Positions 17,624 to 25,720 of a stretch of 64,000 nucleotides of DNA are shown piece after piece; within the stretch, counting starts at the first letter, position 1, and each line of letters opens with the position of its first letter. The notes under the pieces are model-generated. The model saw only the letters and a list, made by a program, of their open reading frames with translations, searched no databases and was not told the DNA's origin. The position numbers and the translations under genes were made by a program. Origin of the DNA: Streptomyces neyagawaensis (GTDB lineage: Bacteria > Actinomycetota > Actinomycetes > Streptomycetales > Streptomycetaceae); contig NZ_JAMGBG010000023.1 of assembly GCF_023516595.1 (NCBI RefSeq), positions 1-64,000 of the forward strand. Reading direction: 5' to 3'.

Positions 17624-19336
17624 TCAACGGTGGAGTAACTGTGCGATGGTGGCGGCCTTCTCGGTGGCCTCGCGGACGGCGGCGTCGTCCCCGTTCTCCA
17701 GGGCTTCCTTCAGCTCGCGGACCGCGGCCTCAGCCCTGATCTCGATGTCGCCCGGGACTGCGCCCGCATGGTCCCGAAGAGATGCCTCGATGATGTGGAC
17801 GCGTCGATGGGCCTGGTCGCGAATCTCGGCGGATGCGCGCCGCTGACGTTCCCGGTGGTCGTACCGTGCGGCCTCACGCTCCAACCGTTCGAGATCTGCC
17901 TCCCGCAGAACGGATTCACCGGTGACTGCCACGCGTTGCTCCTTGCCGGAGCGCAGGTCCTTGGCGGAGACGTGCATGATGCCGTTGCCGTCGATGTCGA
18001 AGCTGACCTCGATCTGGAGCTCACCGGCCTTCGCCGGTGGCAGACCGTTCAGCGCGACCGTGGCGATCTTCTTGTTGTGCGCCGTGAGCTCGTGCTCACC
18101 CTCGTAGACCTTGACCTCCAGTGCCGTCTGGTGGTCCCGCGTCGTCGTGAAGATCTCGGATCGCTTGGTCGGGATCGTGGTGTTGCGTTCGATGAGCTTG
18201 GTCATGACGCCGCCCTTGGTCTCGATGCCGAGAGACAACGGGCTGCAGTCGAGCAGCATGACGCCCTGCACCTCGCCCTTGAGGATGCCGGACTGGAGGG
18301 CCGCTCCGACGGCGACCGGATCGTCCGAACGGACGCGTCGGCGCTCCTTGCCACCGGTCAGTTCGTCGACCAGCTGGATGACCGCGGGCATACGCGTCGA
18401 GCCGCCGACGAGGATGACGTGGTCGATCTCCCCGAGCTCTACGCAGGCGTGCTTGATGACGTTGTAGAACGGAGCTTTGCAGCGCTCCAGCAAATCGGCG
18501 GTGAGCTGCTGGAACCCGTCCCGGGTGAGCCTCGATTCCAGATGCAGCGGACCCTGGGCGGAAGCCGCGATGTAGGGCAGTTCGATCGTGGTCTCGGTGG
18601 TCGAGGAGAGTTCGACCTTCGCCCTCTGCGCGGCCTCGCGCAGGCGCCGAAGTGCTGTCCTGTCCTTGGCGAGATCGACGCCGTGGTCGTCGGCGAATCG
18701 CTTGACCAGATAGTCGACCATGCGCTGGTCCCAGTCGTCACCGCCGAGTGCGTTGTCCCCGCTGGTGGCCTTCACTTCCACCACGCCGTCGCTGATCTCC
18801 AGCAGCGACACGTCGAAGGTGCCGCCGCCGAAGTGGATGACCATGACTGTCTCTTCGTCCCGGTCCAGGCCGTAGGCAAGAGCGGCGGCGGTCGGCTCGC
18901 TGACGATGCGCAGGACGTTCAGCCCCGCGATACGGCCGGCTTCCTTGGTGGCTCGCCGCTCGCAGTAGCCGAAGTGTGCCGGGACAGTGATCACTGCATC
19001 GGTGACTCGCTCGCCCAGGTACGACTCGGCGTCCCGCTTCAGCTTCTGCAGGATGAACGCGCTGATCTGCTGCGGCGTGAAGTCCGTGCCGTCGATGCGT
19101 ACCTTCTTGCCGGTGCCCATGTGACGCTTGACAGAACAGATGGTGCGGGCCGCGTTGATCACCGCCTGCCGTTTGGCCGCCTCGCCGACCAGCACCTCAC
19201 CGCTCTTCGTGAAGGCGACGACGGAGGGTGTGGACCTGGCCCCCTCCGCGTTGGTGATGACGGTCGGATCACCCCCCTCGAGAACACTCACCACAGAATG
19301 CGCCGTACCAAGGTCGATCCCGACAGCACGAGCCAC
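17624..19336 (-). CDS. dnaK: Hsp70/DnaK paralogue with altered nucleotide-binding motif
   Basis: A DnaK-type chaperone of 570 residues counted from GTG 19336 ([11 protein letters not shown]). That GTG has a GGGGAG Shine-Dalgarno sequence 7 nt upstream; an ATG at 19357 is the alternative start. Phosphate loop [49 protein letters not shown] and the beta-sandwich substrate domain are all present. The usual phosphate-2 DLGGGTFD reads HFGGGTFD, placing His168 where an Mg/K-coordinating Asp is expected. The acidic C-terminal tail of housekeeping DnaK is missing. The fourth codon from the C-terminus is TTA (17636-17638). No dnaJ or grpE is nearby. It is probably a specialised or acquired paralogue. 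Confidence 0.9.
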   Translation of the reverse strand: MARAVGIDLGTAHSVVSVLEGGDPTVITNAEGARSTPSVVAFTKSGEVLVGEAAKRQAVINAARTICSVKRHMGTGKKVRIDGTDFTPQQISAFILQKLKRDAESYLGERVTDAVITVPAHFGYCERRATKEAGRIAGLNVLRIVSEPTAAALAYGLDRDEETVMVIHFGGGTFDVSLLEISDGVVEVKATSGDNALGGDDWDQRMVDYLVKRFADDHGVDLAKDRTALRRLREAAQRAKVELSSTTETTIELPYIAASAQGPLHLESRLTRDGFQQLTADLLERCKAPFYNVIKHACVELGEIDHVILVGGSTRMPAVIQLVDELTGGKERRRVRSDDPVAVGAALQSGILKGEVQGVMLLDCSPLSLGIETKGGVMTKLIERNTTIPTKRSEIFTTTRDHQTALEVKVYEGEHELTAHNKKIATVALNGLPPAKAGELQIEVSFDIDGNGIMHVSAKDLRSGKEQRVAVTGESVLREADLERLEREAARYDHRERQRRASAEIRDQAHRRVHIIEASLRDHAGAVPGDIEIRAEAAVRELKEALENGDDAAVREATEKAATIAQLLHR

Positions 19337-19705
19337 CGTGCGCTCCCCCTCAGCCATCGCGGCGTAAGCCACGCGCGGACTTCCCCCCATCAGGCTTCCA
19401 TGTCCGACTAATGCGTACACGTCTCTTCCGTGAGCGTGTGGCGCCTTGTTCCGCCCCTGGAACCACCGACTCCCGAGGACTACCCGGAGGCCTATTGGCA
19501 TACCAAAAAACTTTCAAGAGACCGTGCAACCCTTTCCCCACCTGGCCGGTCGTACTGGGCGTCGGAACTTCTGGAGGGGGATCTGGGGGGATCGCGGGGG
19601 TTCTGACGGGGAGGGGAAAGCCGAGGGGCCCGGTCTTGGACCGGGCCCCTCGAAACATGTCGGGCGGCGCGAGAGCATCCACGTCCCCTCAGCGGAGCGC
19701 CCCAC
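19337..19705. other. Intergenic region upstream of the dnaK paralogue
   Basis: This 369-bp gap has no convincing gene. A minus-strand TTGAAA (19517-19512) with a 17-nt spacer to TAGGCC is a weak promoter candidate for the Hsp70 gene. No HspR (HAIR) inverted repeat is seen. A strong hairpin at 19622-19652 is annotated separately. Confidence 0.5.
19622..19652 (-). terminator. Hairpin terminator after the rbs operon
   Basis: A perfect 14-bp stem (cgaggggcccggtc with its complement) closes a 3-nt loop. It lies about 55 bp beyond the rbsD stop codon on the minus strand. No long T-run follows, which is common for actinobacterial terminators. Confidence 0.85.
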
Positions 19706-20095
19706 TCAGAAGAACACCCCGCAGCGCAGCAGCACGTTCGCGTACGGCCGCGCCTCCCCGGTGCGGACGACCAGCCGCGCGTCCGCCGACAGTTCCTTCA
19801 GCCGCTCGTGGGGGACCAGCTCCAGCACGGCGAAGCGGTCCGCCAGCAGGGCCGCCGCCTCCGGGTTGGCGTCCCGTACCTCGTGCGCGGCGGTCGCGCC
19901 CTCGACCACGAGCTCGTCGAGCAGCCCGTCCAGCACCTCGGCGAACGACGGCACCCCCGCCCGGAACGCCAGGTCGACCACCCGCGGCCCCCGCGGCACC
20001 GGCATCCCCGCGTCGCACACCAGCACCCCGTGCCCGTGCCCCAACTCGGCCAGCGCCCCGGCCAGATGGCGGTTGAGTATCCCGCCCCGCCTCAC
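19706..20095 (-). CDS. rbsD: D-ribose pyranase RbsD
   Basis: This 129-residue protein interconverts beta-pyran and beta-furan forms of D-ribose so that ribokinase can use it. Family hallmarks are MRRGGILNRHLAGALAELGHG at the N-terminus, VCDAGMPVP, VDLAFRAGVPSF and the C-terminal RTGEARPYANVLLRCGV. The GTG start (20095) overlaps the rbsK stop in a GTGA arrangement, so translation is coupled. It is the last gene of the operon and is followed by a strong hairpin. The upstream in-frame extension to 20236 is only antisense overlap with rbsK and is not used. Confidence 0.93.
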   Translation of the reverse strand: MRRGGILNRHLAGALAELGHGHGVLVCDAGMPVPRGPRVVDLAFRAGVPSFAEVLDGLLDELVVEGATAAHEVRDANPEAAALLADRFAVLELVPHERLKELSADARLVVRTGEARPYANVLLRCGVFF

Positions 20096-21006
20096 CGGCT
20101 CCCACTCCCGAGCGCGGCGACCTCGTCGGCCGTGGGGAACGACACCTGCGCCCCGGCCCTGGTGACGGCCGCCGCCCCGACCCGCGCCGCGTACGCGGCT
20201 GCCTCGGCCGGCTCCTCGCCCGCGCCGAGCTTCCACGCCAGCGCCGCCGTGAACGCGTCCCCGGCCCCCGTGGTGTCCACGGCCTCCACCTTCAGGGCCG
20301 CCACCCGCGCGGTGCCCTCGGCGGTCGCGATCAGTGCGCCCTCCGCGCCCAGCGTCACCACCACCGAGCGGGGCCCGAGCGCCAGCAGCGCCCGCGCCCA
20401 GTCCTCCGGCGACCCCGCCAGCTCGCCGCCGGCGATGACCCGCGCCTCGTGCTCGTTGACGATCAGCGGATCGCAGGCCGCCAGCACCTCCCCGGGCAGC
20501 TCCCGCGGTGGCGACGGGTTCAGCACGAACCGGGTGCCCTCCGGCAGCCGCCGTACGACCTCCACCACCGTCTCCAGCGGGATCTCCAGCTGCGCCGACA
20601 CCACCCGGGAACGCCGGAGCAGCGGGTCGGCGGCCCGGACGTCCTCGGGGGTCAGCCTCCCGTTGGCGCCGGGGGACACGACGATGCTGTTGTCGCCCGA
20701 CGGGTCCACGGTGATCAGGGCGACCCCGGTGGGCGCCTCGCCGACCAGCACCCCCGCCGTGTCGACGCCCGCCTCGCGGAGCGAGTCCAGCAGCAGCCGG
20801 CCGTTGCCGTCGTCGCCGACCCGGGCCAGCAGCGCCGTACGGGCCCCGAGCCGGGCCGCCGCCACCGCCTGGTTGGCGCCCTTGCCGCCCGGATGCACGG
20901 CCAGGTCGGAGCCGAGCACCGTCTCACCGGCCCCCGGCCGCCGCTCGACACCGATCACCAGGTCGGCGTTGGCCGATCCCACGACCAGGAGGTCGTAGTC
21001 GTACAT
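20092..21006 (-). CDS. rbsK: Ribokinase RbsK
   Basis: A PfkB-family sugar kinase of 304 residues that phosphorylates D-ribose at O5 with ATP. The N-terminal PfkB signature GGKGANQAVAAARLG is at about 40-54, and the C-terminal anion-hole/catalytic motif DTTGAGDAF is at about 244-252 with Asp as the base. NPSPP and VNEHEA mark the ribokinase subgroup. It lies between the transporter genes and rbsD. The 107-bp gap before it contains a hairpin (21077-21102) that could lower expression of rbsKD relative to the transporter genes. Confidence 0.94.
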   Translation of the reverse strand: MYDYDLLVVGSANADLVIGVERRPGAGETVLGSDLAVHPGGKGANQAVAAARLGARTALLARVGDDGNGRLLLDSLREAGVDTAGVLVGEAPTGVALITVDPSGDNSIVVSPGANGRLTPEDVRAADPLLRRSRVVSAQLEIPLETVVEVVRRLPEGTRFVLNPSPPRELPGEVLAACDPLIVNEHEARVIAGGELAGSPEDWARALLALGPRSVVVTLGAEGALIATAEGTARVAALKVEAVDTTGAGDAFTAALAWKLGAGEEPAEAAAYAARVGAAAVTRAGAQVSFPTADEVAALGSGSR

Positions 21007-21076
21007 GAAGCATCTCCCTGTGCTGGGTTGGAGCCGCCCGCCGGCCGGTCGCGCCGGAGGGCGGAAAAGCCGAGGC

Positions 21077-21102
21077 GGCCGGACGGGTCCCCCCGTCCGG
21101 CC
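21077..21102 (-). terminator. Intra-operon hairpin between rbsCB fusion and rbsK
   Basis: An 11-bp perfect stem (ggccggacggg and complement) with a 4-nt loop lies 12 bp after the transporter stop. On the minus strand it is followed a few bases later by a CTTTTCC run. It could act as a partial terminator or an mRNA-stabilising structure inside the rbs operon. Confidence 0.6.
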
Positions 21103-21113
21103 ACCGCGTCGTG

Positions 21114-23066
21114 TCAGCCGCCGAACTCGGCCACATTCTTCGCCGTGACCACCTTCACCGGCACCATCACCGACTTCTTCACCTTCTCGCCCTCAGCGGC
21201 CTTCACCGCGTTGCGCACCGCGATCCTGCCGAGTTCGGCGGGCTGCTGCGCGACCGACGCGTACAGCGTGCCGCCCTCGACGGCCTTCAGACCGTCGGTG
21301 GTGCCGTCGAAGCCGATGACCTGGACGGACTTGCCGGCCTTCGAGCCGAGTGCCTTGATCGCGCCGAGCGCCATCTCGTCGTTCTCCGCGAAGACACCGT
21401 CGACGTCGGGGTTGGCCTGGAGAAGGTTCGTCATCACGTCGAGGCCCTTGGTGCGGTCCCAGTCGGCGGGCTGCTTGGCGAGGACCTTGATGCCCGGGTA
21501 CGCCTTCAGACCCTCGGCGAAGCCCGCGCCGCGCTCCCGGCTGGCAGAGGTGCCCGCCTGGCCCTGGAGGATGACGATCTCGCCCTTGCCGCCCAGCTTC
21601 TCCGCGAGCGCCTTCGCGGCCAGCTTCCCGCCGCTGACGTTGTCGGAGGCGACGAGGGCGGCCGTGTTCGCGCCGTTGACCGCCCGGTCGACGGCCACCA
21701 GCGGGATGTCCGCCTTGTTCACGGCCTTCGCCGCCGGGGTCACCGCGTCGGAGTCCACCGGGTTCACGATGATCGTGCCGAGACCTTCGCTGGTGAAGTT
21801 CTGCAACTGGTTGGCCTGCTGCGAGGCGTCGTTCTGCGCGTCCGTCACGGACAGGTCGACACCCAGCTTCTTCGCCTCGTCCTGCGCGCCCGCGCGGATC
21901 TGCACGAAGAAGGGGTTGTTCAGCGTGGACAGCGACAGCCCGATCTTCTGGCTCTTGGCCGCCGACGAACCACTGTGCAGGAAGGATGTCGCGCCCACGA
22001 CCGCCGCCGCGACCACCGCCGCGAGGAGGTACGTCATCGCCTGCCTGCCCCGGTCGCCCGAGCCACCGGTCCCGGCGGCCACCGGGGTCGCCCCGGCCTT
22101 GCGGCGGACCGTGTCGAGGAGTACGGCCAGCGCGATCACGACACCGATGACGACCTGCTGCCAGAACGCCGACACCGACAGCAGGTTGAGGCCGTTGCGC
22201 AGCACCGCCAGGATCAGCGCGCCGATCAGCGTGCCCGACGCCTTGCCCGTGCCGCCGGCCAGGGAGGCGCCGCCGATGACGACCGCCGCGATCGCGTCCA
22301 GCTCGTAGCCCTGCGCGGCCTGCGGCTGCGCGGACGACAGCCGGGAGGCCAGCACGATGCCCGCCGCCGCGGCGAACAGCCCGGACAGGGCGTAGATCAC
22401 GAGCTTCTGACGCTTCACCGGGAGGCCGGACAGTCGGGCCGCCTCCTCGTTGCCGCCGATCGCGTACATGGCCCGCCCGATGTACGTCCGGCCCAGGACC
22501 ACAGCCGTGACCAGACCCATGACGACCATCACCAGGACGGGCACAGGCAGCCAGCCGCCGAGGTTGTCACCGAGGTGCGACACCGACTCCGGGAACGCGA
22601 TGGGGCTGCCCTGCGAGATCACCAGCGACAGACCGCGCCCCACCGACAGCATCGCGAGCGTCGCGATGAACGGGGGCAGCTTCCCGTACGAGACGAGGAA
22701 GCCGTTGACGAGACCGCACGCGATGCCGGTGACGATCGCGAGGAGGACGGCTATCGGGACCGGCACGCCCTCCGATGTGGCGCTCCACGCCAACACGGTC
22801 GCCGACAGGGCCGCCACCGAACCCACCGACAGGTCGATGCCCGCCGAGACGATCACGAAGGTCACACCGAAGGCGAGGATGGCGGTGACGGCCGCCTGGA
22901 CGCCGATGTTCAGCAGGTTGTCGGCCGTCAGGAAGTCGCCGGACAGCACCGACATCGCGACGACGAGGACGATGAGGGCGCTCAGCGCGCCGTTGTCGAG
23001 CAGGATTCTGCGCAGGCCCGAGGGGCCACTCGCGCCCGTCGTGCTCTTGAGCGTGTCAGCGGCCAC
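21114..23066 (-). CDS. Fused ribose ABC permease and substrate-binding protein (RbsC-RbsB)
   Basis: This 650-residue protein joins two normally separate subunits. Residues about 1-335 are an RbsC-type permease with eight to ten hydrophobic segments (GFLVSYGKLPPFIATLAMLS; GGASLAGGTGKASGTLIGAL). A short Gly/Arg linker and a new transmembrane segment follow (about 344-362, MTYLLAAVVAAAVVG). Residues about 370-650 are a periplasmic-binding-protein type I domain (IGLSLSTLNNPFFVQI, DRAVNG, GFDGT). No lipobox cysteine is present, so the binding domain would be tethered outside by the transmembrane segment. GTG start 23066 overlaps the rbsA end by 11 bp. An internal ATG at 22037 could also initiate. 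Confidence 0.9.
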   Translation of the reverse strand: MAADTLKSTTGASGPSGLRRILLDNGALSALIVLVVAMSVLSGDFLTADNLLNIGVQAAVTAILAFGVTFVIVSAGIDLSVGSVAALSATVLAWSATSEGVPVPIAVLLAIVTGIACGLVNGFLVSYGKLPPFIATLAMLSVGRGLSLVISQGSPIAFPESVSHLGDNLGGWLPVPVLVMVVMGLVTAVVLGRTYIGRAMYAIGGNEEAARLSGLPVKRQKLVIYALSGLFAAAAGIVLASRLSSAQPQAAQGYELDAIAAVVIGGASLAGGTGKASGTLIGALILAVLRNGLNLLSVSAFWQQVVIGVVIALAVLLDTVRRKAGATPVAAGTGGSGDRGRQAMTYLLAAVVAAAVVGATSFLHSGSSAAKSQKIGLSLSTLNNPFFVQIRAGAQDEAKKLGVDLSVTDAQNDASQQANQLQNFTSEGLGTIIVNPVDSDAVTPAAKAVNKADIPLVAVDRAVNGANTAALVASDNVSGGKLAAKALAEKLGGKGEIVILQGQAGTSASRERGAGFAEGLKAYPGIKVLAKQPADWDRTKGLDVMTNLLQANPDVDGVFAENDEMALGAIKALGSKAGKSVQVIGFDGTTDGLKAVEGGTLYASVAQQPAELGRIAVRNAVKAAEGEKVKKSVMVPVKVVTAKNVAEFGG

Positions 23067-24600
23067 CGTTGGCCTCCGTTCCGGTCGTGGTGGTGTGAGG
23101 GGTGGTGGTGTGCGGGGTGGACACGGCGAGCGCCATCACCGCGTCCTGGGTGGCCTCGGCGGCGGGCAGTTCGCCCGCGACCCGCCCCTGGGCCATGACG
23201 ATCACCCGGTCGCTCATACCGAGCACCTCGGGCAGATCGCTGGAGATCATCAGGACGGCGGCTCCGGCGGCCGTCAGCTCGTTGATCAGCTCGTAGATCT
23301 CGACCTTCGCGCCGACGTCGATACCGCGCGTCGGCTCGTCGAGGATCAGCACCTTGGTGTCCGCGAGCAGCCACTTGCCGATGACGACCTTCTGCTGGTT
23401 GCCGCCGGACAGCGTCCGCACCGCCTGGCCAAGACCGGCCATCCGCACGCCCAACTGCGCGGCGACCCGTGCCGCGTTCGCCCGCTGCCCCTTGAGGTCG
23501 ACGAACCCGCCCCTGGTCGCGCCCCGCAGGGTGACCAGGCCGAGGTTCTCCTCCACGGACGCGTCCAGCACCAGCCCTTGGCCCTTGCGGTCCTCGGGGA
23601 CGAGACCGACGCCGGCGGTCATCGCCGCGTTGACGTCGTGCCGGGGGACCGGGGTACCGGAGACCTTCACGGCCCCCTTGTCGTACGGGTCGGCGCCGAA
23701 CACGGCCCGCACGACCTCCGTCCGGCCGGCCCCGACGAGCCCGGCGATGCCGACGACCTCACCGGCCCGCACCTCGAAGCTCACGTCGTGGAACACGCCG
23801 TCCCGCGTGAGCCCCTCGACGGCCAGCAGCGCCTCCCCGGCGTCCGGCCGCCGACGCGGGTACTGCTGCTCGATCGACCGGCCCACCATGAGCCGTACGA
23901 GCTCCTCCTCGGGCGTGGACGCCGGGACCTGCCCGACGCTCCTGCCGTCCCGGACGACCGTGACCCGGTCGCCCAGCGCGGCGATCTCCTCCAGGTGGTG
24001 CGTGATGAAGACGATCCCGACCCCGTCCTCGCGCAGCCTGCGCACGATCGCGAAGAGCTTCTCGACCTCCTCGGTCGTCAGCACGGCCGTCGGCTCGTCC
24101 ATGATCAACACGCGCGCGTCCAGGCTCAGCGCCTTCGCGATCTCGACCATCTGGAGCCGCGCGATACCGAGTTCACGGACCCGCGCGCGGGGCGACACGT
24201 CCACACCGACCCGCTCCAGCAGGACGGCGGCGTCCGCCTCCATCCGCTTGCGGTCGACCATCCCGAAGCGGCGCGGCTGCCGCCCCAGGAAGATGTTCTC
24301 GGCGACCGTCAGATCGGGAACGAGGTTGAACTCCTGGTAGATGGTGGCGATGCCCAGCCGCTCGGCGTCCTGCGCCCCGCGGATGCGCACCTCCTCGCCG
24401 TCCACCAGGACCCGGCCCCCGTCGGGGTGGTAGGCGCCCGACAGCATCTTGATCAGCGTGCTCTTGCCGGCGCCGTTCTCGCCGAGCAGCACGTGCACCT
24501 CGCCCCGGCGCAGGTCGAAGTCGACGCCGTCGAGCGCGACCACGCCGGGGAAGGTCTTGCGGATGCCCTCGATGCGCAGCAACTCGTCCTCGTTGCTCAC
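23056..24600 (-). CDS. rbsA: Ribose ABC transporter ATP-binding protein RbsA
   Basis: A 514-residue tandem ATPase for a sugar importer. The first domain has Walker A GENGAGKS at about 39-46 and Walker B VLIMDEPTA. The second has the expected degenerate P-loop (GLVGAGRTE) but keeps LSGGNQQK and VLILDEPTRG. The start is GTG 24600 (MSNEDELLRIEG), with AAAGGAG 6 nt upstream. It overlaps the LacI-family stop codon by GTGA, so the regulator and importer are translationally coupled. Longer upstream starts lie inside the regulator gene. Confidence 0.93.
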   Translation of the reverse strand: MSNEDELLRIEGIRKTFPGVVALDGVDFDLRRGEVHVLLGENGAGKSTLIKMLSGAYHPDGGRVLVDGEEVRIRGAQDAERLGIATIYQEFNLVPDLTVAENIFLGRQPRRFGMVDRKRMEADAAVLLERVGVDVSPRARVRELGIARLQMVEIAKALSLDARVLIMDEPTAVLTTEEVEKLFAIVRRLREDGVGIVFITHHLEEIAALGDRVTVVRDGRSVGQVPASTPEEELVRLMVGRSIEQQYPRRRPDAGEALLAVEGLTRDGVFHDVSFEVRAGEVVGIAGLVGAGRTEVVRAVFGADPYDKGAVKVSGTPVPRHDVNAAMTAGVGLVPEDRKGQGLVLDASVEENLGLVTLRGATRGGFVDLKGQRANAARVAAQLGVRMAGLGQAVRTLSGGNQQKVVIGKWLLADTKVLILDEPTRGIDVGAKVEIYELINELTAAGAAVLMISSDLPEVLGMSDRVIVMAQGRVAGELPAAEATQDAVMALAVSTPHTTTPHTTTTGTEANGGR

Positions 24601-25616
24601 GACGTGCTCCTTTGCACAGGGTTGGGGTTCTCGCCGCACGAGCGGCGTACGACGAGACGGGCGGGGAGGGTGACGGACTGCGGGGGCCGCCCCTCGATGC
24701 GGTCGACCAGCGCGCGCACGGCGGCGCGCCCCAGCTCGCCCGTGGGCTGGGCGATCGCCGTGATCGGCGGATCGGTGTGCACGAACCAGGGGATGTCGTC
24801 GAAGGCGGCCAGCGCGATGTCGTCCGGAACCCGCATCCCACGCGCGCGTACCGCGTCCAGCGCGCCGAGCGCCATCAGGTTGTCGGCCGCGAAGACGACC
24901 TCGGGCGGCGTGGCCAGATCGAGGAAGCCCTCGGTGACCCGGCGCCCGCTCTCGGCCTGGAAGTCGCCCTGCCCTGTGTAGTCCTCGGGCAGGTCGAGCC
25001 CGTACGCGTGCAGCGCCTCACGGAAGGCCGCCACACGCTCCTGGCCGGTCGTGGTCGCCGCCGGGCCCGCGATGATGGCCAGCCGCCGGTGCCCGAGCCC
25101 GTGCAGATGCGCCACGAGATCCCGGACGGCGGCCTCGCCGTCCGCCCGGACGACCGGCACGTCGACACCCGGGATCCACCGGTCGACGAACACCATCGGC
25201 GTGCCCGCGCGCACGGCGTCCAGCATCAGCGGGGAGCCGCCGTCGGTGGGGGAGACGAGCAGGCCGTCGATGCGCCGGTCGAGCAGGTTCCGCACATGGT
25301 GGTCCTGCAGGTCCGGCCGCTCGTCGGCGTTCCCGATGATCACGCTGTACCCGAGCGCGCGGGCCTCCTCCTCCACGGAACGGGCCAGCTCCGTGAAGTA
25401 CGGGTTCATCACGTCGCTGATGACCAGGCCGAGGGTGTGGGTCTGGTCGGTGCGCAGGGAGCGGGCGACGGCGTTCGGGCGGTAGCCCAGCGTCTCGACG
25501 GCGGCCAGCACCCGCGCGCGGGCGTCGGCACTGACCGACGGATGGTCGTTCAGGACCCGCGACACCGTGGCGACGGAGACCCCCGCCTCGGCAGCGACAT
25601 CCTTGATGCTCGCCAT
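24597..25616 (-). CDS. LacI-family repressor of the rbs operon (RbsR-like)
   Basis: This 339-residue regulator has a LacI helix-turn-helix at about 3-23 (IKDVAAEAGVSVATVSRVLN), a hinge helix near 45-60 and a periplasmic-binding-protein-like effector domain. It is the first gene of the operon and shares a 4-bp overlap with rbsA. Two identical 16-bp operator-like sites lie 19 and 53 bp upstream of its start, which predicts autoregulation of the entire operon. Ribose or a ribose phosphate as effector is inferred from context. Confidence 0.92.
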   Translation of the reverse strand: MASIKDVAAEAGVSVATVSRVLNDHPSVSADARARVLAAVETLGYRPNAVARSLRTDQTHTLGLVISDVMNPYFTELARSVEEEARALGYSVIIGNADERPDLQDHHVRNLLDRRIDGLLVSPTDGGSPLMLDAVRAGTPMVFVDRWIPGVDVPVVRADGEAAVRDLVAHLHGLGHRRLAIIAGPAATTTGQERVAAFREALHAYGLDLPEDYTGQGDFQAESGRRVTEGFLDLATPPEVVFAADNLMALGALDAVRARGMRVPDDIALAAFDDIPWFVHTDPPITAIAQPTGELGRAAVRALVDRIEGRPPQSVTLPARLVVRRSCGENPNPVQRSTS

Positions 25617-25634
25617 CGCCGCTCCACCTCCTCG

Positions 25635-25684
25635 TGGAATCGATTACACGACTTCGTGCACGGAGGATTGGAATCGATTACACG
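25635..25684. promoter_or_regulatory. Two identical LacI-type operators before the rbs operon
   Basis: The 16-bp sequence tggaatcgattacacg occurs at 25635-25650 and again at 25669-25684, with a 34-bp centre-to-centre spacing. Each has a palindromic core (aatcgatt) with the central CG typical of LacI-family operators. The pair lies directly upstream of the regulator gene and fits cooperative binding on the same DNA face. Confidence 0.85.
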
Positions 25685-25720
25685 CGAGGTTGGCAAGCCC
25701 CCGAGACGGGATCGTGATGT

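Noticed and set aside
19337..19500. HspR/HAIR operator upstream of the dnaK paralogue
   Set aside because: No CTTGAGT-N7-ACTCAAG-like inverted repeat is found; only a weak promoter-like sequence.
19357..19501. N-terminal extension of the Hsp70 paralogue from ATG 19501
   Set aside because: Adds 48-55 residues with no homology; GTG 19336 with GGGGAG gives the canonical [11 protein letters not shown] start.
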